A stretch of 64,000 bases of DNA from Rehmannia glutinosa (lineage: Eukaryota; Streptophyta; Magnoliopsida; Lamiales; Orobanchaceae), in NCBI GenBank assembly GCA_016081115.2, contig CM071928.1, forward strand, positions 59,279,950-59,343,949, given 5' to 3'. The translations under genes were made by a program, and so were the position numbers. The notes below the pieces were generated by a model. It saw only the letters and a list, made by a program, of their open reading frames with translations, was not told where the DNA came from and ran no database searches. Below, in pieces: positions 55,998-64,000 of this stretch (position 1 is the stretch's first letter; each line of letters opens with the position of its first letter).

Positions 55998-57000
55998 ATG
56001 ACATCTGATTCAAACAATGGTGGGTCTAACCCCGTGGCACCAACTCTGGCTTTTGTAGCCAACCCCACGCTTAATGTGTTTGGTTAATCATGGCGAAAAA
56101 TCGGAAAAGTTTAACGATTTGAACTTTAAGCGGTGGCAGCAGAAGATGCTCTTCTATTTGACCACCTTGAACTTGACACGGTTCTTGACATAAGATCCTC
56201 CACAGCTTAGTGAGGATGAGACTGATGCACAAACGGTTAACGCTTTGGATGCTTGGAATCATGTTGATTTCTTGTGTAGAAATTATGTCATGAATGGACT
56301 TGCAGATTCACTTTACAACGTGTATAGCTCTAAGAAAACTGCAAAGGAACTGTGGGAGTCTTTGGACCATAAGTATAAGACCGATGATGCGGGTGCGAAC
56401 AAATTCATCGTAGGCCGCTTCTTGGATTATAAAATGGTGGACTAAAAACGGTCATCATCAAGTACAAGAGCTTGTGTTATCATACATGATATTCATGCCG
56501 AGGGAATGGTTCTTAGTGAGACTTTCCAAGTGGCTGCAATCATTGAGAAATTGCCACCATCTTGGAGAGACTTCAAGAACTATTTAAAACATAAGCGAAA
56601 GGAAATGAACGTCGAAGAACTTGTTGTTAGACTTCGACCAAGAAGACAACAAAAGTTCAAAAAAATGGTTCAATCCTGAGGTGGCTAAAGCTAATATTAT
56701 TGAACATGGGCAAAGTTCCAAAGGCAAGAATAAATCTGGTCCAATGGGAAAAATGGTTAAGTTGGGACCCAAAGGAGGTATTTCCAAGAAGAAATTCGAA
56801 GAAAAATGCTTTAATTGTGGCGGCAAGGGTAACAAGGCTTTTGACTGCAAGAAACCGAAAAGGAACAGAGAGGCTAATATGGTTGAGGAAATTTCTCAAG
56901 AGGTGTCAGATATGAACCTGGTGCGTGGTCTCTCGAGGTGAACTTGGTGGGTTCAAACCCCAAACAGTGGTGGATTGACTGCGGTGCTACTACGCACGTG
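55998..57000 (+). pseudogene. Copia gag and protease start, + copy
   Basis: ATG at 55,998 follows a TTTGTTTCAG acceptor-like site and opens MTSDSNNGGSNPVAPT. Later pieces give WNHVDFLCRNYVMNGLADSL and KELWESLDHKYK (UBN2-type gag). The zinc knuckle is CFNCGGKGNKAFDC, in which the usual His is Asn. The protease block WWIDCGATTHVCS has Cys in place of Ser in D-S-G. At least three frame changes. Confidence 0.85.
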
Positions 57001-58060
57001 TGTTCACAAAAGAAATGTTTAATTCCTTTGAGCCAGCTGAAGATGGTGAGAAGCTGTATATGGGGAATTCAGCTACCTCTGAGGTCAAAGGGAAAAGAAA
57101 AGTGGTTCTGAAGATGATGTTCGGGAAGGAACTGACTCTCAACAATGTGTTGTATGTGCCAGATATTCGAAACAATCTGGTGTCTGGTCCGCTTTTAGAT
57201 AAGCATGGTTTTCACATTGTTTTTGAGTCAGGGGTTGTAACTTTGATGAAAAATGGAATGTTTGTAGGCAAGGGTTATGCTTCTGATGGGTTGTTTAAGC
57301 TCAATGTAATGGTTGTTAAACCAAAAATCAATGAAATGAATAACTCTTCCGTTTACTTGCTTGAGTCTTCCAATTTGTGGCATGGTAGACTAGGACATGT
57401 TAATTATGATACTCTACGTAAATTAAATAACTTGAATTGTATACCAGCATTCCATATTAATTCCAAGCACAAGTGTGAAACTTGTGTTGAGCGAAGTTAA
57501 CAAGGACATCATTTAAAAATATTGAAAGAAATAAGGAACCACTTGATATAATTCACACACATGTATGTGTTAAAATCGACACAAACACGTGGTGGCAACA
57601 AGTACTTCATTACTTTTATTGACGATAACACAAAATATTGTTATGTGTATCTTCTTAAAAGTAAAGATGAAGCTATAGAGAAATTTATTCTCTATAAAAA
57701 TGAAGTTGAGAATCAACTCAATATGAAAATTAATGTGTTAAGAAGTGATCGTGGAGGTGAATATGAATCACCATTTGCTGAATTATGTGCCCAACACGGA
57801 ATTAGACACGAGACAACAACACCTTATTCACCTCAAATGAGAATGGCATTGTAGAAACGAAAAACCGTACACTTAAAGAAATGATGAATGCCATGTTATT
57901 AAGTTCCATCGAACATGTGGGGGAAGTCATTTCTTGATAGCTAATTACCTTTTAAATAAGGTACCCCATAAGAAATTAGATAAAAGTCCTTACGAGCTAT
58001 GGCATGGAAGAATGCCATCCTACAAATATTTATGAGTGTGGGGGTGTCTTGCTAAGGTTG
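57000..58060 (+). pseudogene. Copia GAG-pre-integrase and integrase, + copy
   Basis: The frame 57,000-57,500 contains LYVPDIRNNLVSGPLLDKHG and LWHGRLGHVNYDTLRKLNNL with the H...H part, and a CETC knuckle. The core reads YFITFIDDNTKYCYVYLLKS and VLRSDRGGEYESPFAELC. The catalytic Glu block (IVETKNRTLKEMMNA) comes after a frame change near 57,840. Confidence 0.88.
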
Positions 58061-58212
58061 CTATACCTACACCAAAGAAGGTGAAGGTAGGTCCCAAAAC
58101 CTGTTGATCGTGCATATTTATTGGATATGCACATAATAAAGATCTTTTGGTTTAGATTATCGGTTTCTTGTGCATGAATCTAAAGTTGAAGATATACACA
58201 AGAACACGATAA

Positions 58213-59845
58213 TTGAATCGAGAAATGCCTCGTTCTTTGAAAATATATTTCAGGCGGTCGACGAGAGAAGAAACAAGCTCTTCTAAACGGATACATGATT
58301 CAATAGAACAAGAGCAAGGAAATAAAGAAGAAGAGGTAGAACTTAGACGCAACAAACGAGCTAGGATAGAAAAATCTTTTGGTTTAGATTTTCTAACCTA
58401 CATGCTGGAAAGTGAACCTCAAAGCTACAAGAGAAGCTATAACTTCTTCCTCAAGGACCATTATGGAAAGAGGCCATAAAAAGTGAAATTGATTCCATCT
58501 TGCAAAGCCATACCTGGGAACTAGAGGGTCTTCCTGAAGGAAGTAAACCACTAGGTTACAAATGGATTTTCAAGAAGAAAATGAAGGCAGATGGAACAAT
58601 TGATAAGTACAAGGCTAGACTTGTAATTAAAGGTTACAAACAAAAAGAAAGGTCTTGATTACTTTGATACGTATTCTCCAGTTACGAGAATAACCTCCAT
58701 TAGATTGGTACTTGCAATTGCCGCTTTGCGGAATCTTGAAGTACATCAAATGGACTTAAAACTGCTTTTCTAAATGGAGATTTAGAAGAGGAGATTTACA
58801 TGGAACAACCTCAGGGATTCTCTGCACCTGGGCAAGAGAACAAGGTTTGTAAACTGGTCAAGTCATTATACGGCTTGAAACAGGCACCAAAACAATGGCA
58901 TGAAAAATTTGATAATGTCATGAAAGAGTGTGGATTTAAAATCAACGAATATGATAAATGTGTTTATGTTAAAGACACTGAAAATGGCTATGTCATTTTG
59001 TATCTTTATGTATTTACATGCTTATCATTGGAAGTAATGATAAAATAATTAAATCCACTAAAAATATGTTGAACTCGAGTTTGACATGAAAGATATGGGT
59101 TTAGCTGACGTGATCCTCGGAATAAAGATTTCTAGAACTTCAAATGGACTGACACTTGATCACTCACATTATGTGGATAAGATTCTAGAAAAGTTTAGTA
59201 AGGATGACACGTCATTAGCTAGAACTCCTATAGTCATGAGTCAACATCTATCGAAGAATAGAGGCGAGACTGTGTCTCAATTAGAATACTCACGAATCAT
59301 AGGAAGTCTGATGTACTTAATGAGTTCTACAAGACCAGACATTGCTTATGTAGTGAGTAAATTGAGCAGATACACGAGTAATCCAGCACATGAACATTGG
59401 AAAGGTATAATGAGAATACTTAGGTATTTAAGATACACTCGTGATTTTGGGATCGCACTATACAAGATATCATGTTGTTATTGAAGGATACAACGATGCT
59501 AATTGGATATCGATATTAAAGACTCTAAGTCTACAAGTTTGATTTGTATTCACTTTAGAGGTGCAACCATATCGTGAAATCTTCTAAGGAGACGGTTATA
59601 GCTAGATCCACAATGGAGTCCGAATTTATAGCTTTAGACAAGTGTGGAGAAGAAGGTTTAATGGCTCCTAACTTCTTAGAAGGTATTCCAAAGTGGCCAA
59701 AGCCTTAAAGTATACATTGTGAATCAATCATCGATTGACAAAGGGCATAGAGCAATATGTATAATGGGTAAGTCTAGACACATACGTCGTAGACACAATA
59801 CCATTAGACAACTACTCTCAACCGGTGAAAGTACTTATTAGTCAC
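58213..59845 (+). pseudogene. Copia RT and RNase H, + copy
   Basis: The RT region shows TIDKYKARLVIKGYKQ, EEEIYMEQPQGFSAPGQENK and LVKSLYGLKQAPKQWHEKFD. Where YVDD is expected (59,007-59,018) the sequence reads TATGTATTTACA (YVFT) and the frame then shifts, so both catalytic aspartates are lost. The frame 59,086-59,484 resumes with MKDMGLADVILGIKISRTSN, RIIGSLMYLMSSTRPDIAY and HWKGIMRILRYLRYT. RNase H remnants with MGKSRHIRRRHN run to about 59,845. Confidence 0.88.
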
Positions 59846-59929
59846 GATGGAAGTTATTCTCGTAATTCTAGAGAATATGTATCAAAGTAATCAAGGCCTC
59901 TCCGTTGTCAGTAATCTTTAATTATAAGT

Positions 59930-60430
59930 CTAGCCTTGTACTTATCAATTGTTCCATCTCGCCTTCATTTTATTCTTGAAAATCCATTTATATCCGAGTG
60001 TTTTCTTCCTTCCTTCGGAAGATCCACTAGTTCCCATGTATGGTTTTGCAAGATGGAATCAATTTGACTTTTTATGGCCTCTTTCCATAATGGTCCATCG
60101 AAAGAATTTATAGCTTCTTTGTAGCTTTGAGGTTCATTTTCCATCATGTAGGTTATAAAACTGACCAAATGATTTTTCTATCCTACCTCATCTCAATTTT
60201 CGTCTAAGTTCCACATCTTCTTCTTTATTGTCTTGCTCGTGTTCAATTGAATCATGCATCCGTTTAGAAGAGCTTGCTTCTTCTTTTGATCTATATGGAA
60301 AAATATTTTCAAGAACGATGCATTCTTGATTCATTATCGTGTTCTTGTGTATATCTTCAATCTTAGATTCATGCACAAGAAACCGATAAGCACTCATCAT
60401 TATGTGCATATCCAATAAATATGTAATCAA
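59930..60430 (-). pseudogene. Copia integrase C-terminus and RT start, - copy
   Basis: Minus-strand pieces show FLVHESKIEDIHKNTIM and SKRMHDSIEHEQDNKEEDVE, then FITYMMENEPQSYKEAINSF and ILQNHTWELVDLPKEGRK. They stop soon after a GTIDKYKARL block near 59,930. These match + 58,150-58,620. The catalytic part of RT is absent. Confidence 0.8.
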
Positions 60431-61283
60431 CAGTTTTAGGTCCTACCTTCACATTCTTTTGTGTAGGTACAATCACTTTAGCAAGACACCCCCACACTCG
60501 TAAATATTTGTAGGAAGGTTTTCTTCCTTTCCACAATTCATAGGGGCTTTTATCTTCTTTCTTTCGAGGTACTTTATTTAAAAGATAATTAGCCGTTAAA
60601 ATGGCTTCCCCCCACATGTTCTGAGGTAAACCAGAACTTAATAACATGGCGTTCATCATTTCTTTAAGTGTTCGATTTTTCCATTCTGCAATGCCATTTT
60701 GTTGAGGTGAATAAGGTGTTGTTGTTTCGTGTGTAATTCCATGTTCAACACATAATTCAACAAATGGTGATTCACATTCACCTCCACGATCACTTCTTAG
60801 CACCTTAATTTTTTTGTTGAGTTGATCCTCAACTTCATTTTTATAAAGAATAAATTTCTCTGCAGCTTCATCTTTACTTTTAAGAAGATACACATAGCAA
60901 AACTTTGTGCTATCATCAATAAAAGTAATAAAGTACTTATTGCCACCACGTATTTGGATCGATTTCAAATCACATACATCATTGTGAATTAGATCAAGTG
61001 GTTCAGTATTTCTTTCAATATTATTAAATGATGTCCGTGTTAACCTTGCCACAATACAAGTTTCACATTTGTGTTTGGAATCAATGTAGAATGTTGGTAT
61101 ACAATTCAAGTTAATTAATCTACGTAGAGTATCATATCTTCCATGCCATAAATCCGAAGACTCAAGCAAGTAAACGGAAGAATTATTCATTTCATTCACT
61201 TTTGGTTTAACAACTATTACATTGAGCTTAAACAACCCATCAGCTGCATAACCTTTACCAACAAACACTCCATTTTTCAACAA
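60369..61283 (-). pseudogene. Copia integrase, - copy (304-codon open frame)
   Basis: This is the longest intact coding piece of either copia copy. It shows YFITFIDDSTKFCYVYLLKS, VLRSDRGGECESPFVELC and NGIAEWKNRTLKEMMNAML, so D, D and E are in one frame. The zinc-binding part is damaged: LWHGRYDTLRRL lacks the residues around the second His. It ends with a GYAHNDE-type C-terminal block. Confidence 0.88.
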
Positions 61284-61353
61284 AGTTACAACACCTGACT
61301 AAAAAACAACACGACATCCATGCTTATCTAAAAGCGATCCAGACACCAAATTC

Positions 61354-62570
61354 TTGAGAATGTCTGACACAAATAACACATTGTTGAGAGTCAGTTCCTT
61401 TCCGAACGTCATCTTTAAGACCACTTTTCCTTTACTTTTGACCTCAGAGGTAGCTGAATCTCCATGTACAGCTTCTCGCCATCTTCAATCGCTCAAAGGA
61501 ACTAAACATTTCTTTAATGTAACAAATGTGCCTAGTAGCACCATAATCAATCCACCACTATTTTGATTTGAACCTCTCAAGTTCACCTTAGAGATCACCG
61601 CATCTAGATTCTTATCCGACACTTCTTGAGAAAGATTATCAACCATGTTAACCTCTCTTCTTCTTTGCTTCTTGCAATCTGAAGCCTTGTGATCCTTGCC
61701 ACCACAATTAAAGCAATTTCCTTCAAATTTCATCTTGAAACGCCTCCTTTTGGTCCCATATTGTTGAACCCTTTACTAGTTTTCCGAATTTCTTTTTGCC
61801 TTTGGAACTTTGACCGGCTCCACAACATTAGCTTTAGCACCACAAGATTGACACCTTTCTTTTAGAACTTCATTATCTTCCTCAATGCGAAGCTTAACAA
61901 TAAGTCTTTCAATGTTCATCTCCTTTTTTTCAGCTACGATAGTTCTTGAAATCTTTCCAAGTGGTGGCGCTTTTTCAATTATTGCCGCCACTTGGAAAGT
62001 TTCACTTAATACCATTCCCGGCATGAATTTCATGTAAAATTACCTCAAGTTCTTAGACTTGACTTATCACGCTTTTGGAATCAACCATTTAAAAGTCCAG
62101 AAATGTACCAACAATAAACTTTTTAGCCCCTCGCATCCTCGTGACTTATATTTATGGTCAAGAGACTCCCACAATTCTTTAGCGCTTCGTTTAGAGCTAT
62201 ATACGTTGTTCAATGGATATGCTAATCCATTCATGACATAATTCCTGCAAAGGAAGTCGACATGATTCCAAGCATCCACCGCATGAACGACTTGAACATC
62301 AGTCTCATCCTTACTAAGTTGTGGAGGATCTTCAGTCAAGAACCTTGCCAAGTTTAGCGTGGTCAAGTAGAAAAATATTTTTTGTTGTCAGCGCTTAAAA
62401 TTCAAACAGTTAAACTTTTTCGATTTTTCACCATGATTAACCGCCACATTAAGCGTGGGGTTGGCTACAAAAGTTGGTTGCACAATAGGATTAGACCCAC
62501 CACTCTTTGCTACAAAAGTTGGTGTTGGCACAACGGGGTTAGACCTACCACTGTTTGATTCAGATGCCAT
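61354..62570 (-). pseudogene. Copia gag and protease, - copy
   Basis: From ATG at 62,570: MASESNSGRSNPVVPTPTFV, with an extra SGGSNPIVQPTFVA repeat absent from the + copy. Then come WNHVDFLCRNYVMNGLAYPL and KELWESLDHKYKS. The knuckle CFNCGGKDHKASDC keeps its His. The protease block is WIDYGATRHI-like (Tyr instead of Ser in D-S-G). Several frame changes. Confidence 0.83.
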
Positions 62571-63693
62571 ATCCGAAACAAATAAAACAAGAAGTTTAGC
62601 ACTTCGATCAATAAATCGAACAAAAACCGAAAGAACAAATTTATTAAAAATGTTGATTTTTTTTTTATTATAAGGTCTTTGCAATTTCTCATATTCCAAA
62701 TAAGCACAAAGAATCTATCTTATTAGTCCAAATGATAGTCCAAATACCCAAAGATTAGTCCAAACAAATCAAAGATTATTCCAAAGTTCCTTTCAATCCG
62801 AATTAGCAAAGGTATCCACCTTTAAACCCAAAATATTTGAACAAATTACCGAATTATAACAAATCAGTTTCGTTTTTAAAGTATCCAACTAATGTGTAAA
62901 TACAACATATTAAAAGAACATTTGAACATCAGAATCCACACCAACAGGGATTCAAATCAAGCATACTGATTTTTTTTTTAAATCAAAGTGCAAAAGAATA
63001 CGAATTGCAAATAACTAACCACAAAAAGAGAATTGTATATTGTAAAAGGTATGCGAACAGTAAAAAAAAACTCTTTTTCAAGTTGTTTCTACATATTGCT
63101 GTTGATTGAGCTAATCCAAATTCTATTCAGAACATTAGCCAGAAATTACTTACGAAAATTTGCAGTAATAGCTTACTGAATTTAAATTCCAAACTGTACC
63201 AGAAGTTTAAAAAAATATGTTTTAAGTTTGTAGGAAAAAAATAATTTTTTTTTCTTAGTACAATTTATATGAATAGAAAAAACCCAAATCAGCAAAATTT
63301 GCAAAGTAAGCAAAATAAAAATTAGCTCGAATCATGTGTGCATCACCCTATCCTTAAAATAGATTCATACCCTATTATGGATGTCTGTTTCCAGGATAAA
63401 ACGATAAAACCAGATTACCTATTCCGGCAAACTGAAAATTATGCTGAAATTATCACTAAAAATTAAATAGCAAGAGTATTAGGAGATATATGGAAATTTT
63501 GTAGTTTTTGTGTATTCTTTTACAGGAAAAAATATGGCATTTCATCAAATAAAATATGTCTTTTACTATTGAAAATGTCAAAATAAATCTACCATTTACT
63601 GTGACAAATAAGTAATTTTTCTTCAAATTTTCCAACAACTAAATATGCAATTTTCGACCCTCAAATATTATACATTAAAGGAGCTGATTGTTG

Positions 63694-63954
63694 CCATGGA
63701 CGGATCCAAAAATTTTTGACAAAGGGGGCAAAAGATAAATTAGATAATAAACTACATCAAAAATAACCAATGGGGTACATTTTGCTTTCTTTAATCTAAT
63801 TATATATAATTTATAAATATAAACAATAAATAGTACCAAAAAGAAGTTATTAAAAAAAAAAAAAGGAAAAAAGCTAAAAGACAAAATGAAATAAAAAAAA
63901 AAAAAAAAACTACCGGTGCACATGCCCTTATAAATGGGTGTGTGGATCCGTCAT
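63694..63954. mobile_element. Short TIR element (MITE), 9-bp TSD
   Basis: Ends CCATGGACGGATCCA and TGGATCCGTCAT are inverted repeats. A perfect 9-bp duplication TGATTGTTG flanks them (63,685-63,693 and 63,955-63,963). The interior is A-rich (poly-A runs at 63,850-63,910). A 9-bp duplication suggests a Mutator-type origin. It sits just outside the start of the - copia LTR. Confidence 0.85.
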
Positions 63955-64000
63955 TGATTGTTGACTCCATTAAAAATGTAAAAACGGAACTATTTTTGCA

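Larger units (their letters stand above)
53115..59845 (+). mobile_element. Ty1/copia element, + copy, 3'-truncated
   Basis: The 5' LTR begins TGTTGGAAAATTGAATGGAA at 53,115, is split by the solo LTR at 53,386-55,022, and resumes to about 55,210. Gag, protease, integrase, RT and RNase H follow in copia order, and the copy ends within RNase H near 59,845. There it meets a second, oppositely oriented copy of the same family. No 3' LTR. All domains carry frameshifts. Confidence 0.88.
59846..63637 (-). mobile_element. Ty1/copia element, - copy, 3'-truncated in RT
   Basis: This is the same family as the + copy, in reverse orientation. The LTR start TGTTGGAAAATTTGAAG lies at 63,637 on the minus strand and LTR-like sequence continues to about 63,340. 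Gag (from 62,570), protease, integrase and the first part of RT follow, ending where the homology to + 58,690-58,700 stops. It abuts the + copy's RNase H. No 3' LTR. Confidence 0.87.

Overview
The window is plant nuclear DNA, almost certainly from a eudicot. Its one intact host gene is a 14-exon cellulose synthase catalytic subunit of the CESA6-like (primary wall) clade at 41.6-48.4 kb, + strand. All 13 introns in the coding region are GT-AG, and the spliced frame gives 1,088 residues. Nearly everything else is transposable-element DNA in several nested layers, plus a few decayed host-gene fragments. I cannot name the species.

Layout. 0.5-1.6 kb: tandem and inverted repeats around a Ulp1-type protease exon remnant. 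2.6-3.3 kb: a MULE-like end and a short TIR element with a 9-bp TSD. 3.47-15.04 kb: a complete but mutated Ty3/gypsy element of the Tat group. It has two LTRs, gag, protease, RT, two RNase H domains and integrase, then a 30-bp minisatellite and an antisense, apparently spliced ORF before the 3' LTR. 16-19.7 kb: LTR-like remnants and unassigned DNA. 20.08-21.47 kb: a hAT-type element (8-bp TSD) containing a MULE-type element. 23.12-35.43 kb: a SIRE-type Ty1/copia element, truncated at its 3' side and split by an 8.04-kb LTR element (26,353-34,396, TSD TATGA) lying in the opposite orientation. The inserted element has a copia-like gag and a second ORF resembling the putative plant transposon protein domain family, but no recognisable RT or integrase. 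35.4-38.2 kb: unassigned AT-rich DNA. 38.22-39.66 kb: a second hAT-type element. 39.74-39.86 kb: a SINE with a 14-bp TSD.

40-48.8 kb: the CESA gene with its upstream region, three short upstream ORFs, MITEs in three introns and a 3' UTR. 50.2-50.8 kb: an LRR receptor-kinase pseudogene with an internal deletion and a MITE in its kinase part. 51.4-52.4 kb: a third hAT-type element (8-bp TSD). 53.1-63.6 kb: two related Ty1/copia copies arranged tail to tail, forming an imperfect inverted repeat with arms of about 3.8-3.9 kb and a spacer of about 1.1 kb. A TG...CA solo LTR with a 5-bp TSD interrupts the left arm.

The best candidates for something undescribed are: (i) the row of six small hairpins with covarying stems in both LTRs of the nested 8-kb element, placed in the predicted RNA leader; (ii) that element's second ORF, which appears to have its own TATA box and a cluster of the same palindromic motif found upstream of the LTR TATA box; (iii) the spliced antisense ORF and minisatellite of the Tat element; (iv) the long copia inverted repeat as a possible dsRNA source. 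All coordinates come from reading the sequence by eye. No alignments or searches were run.
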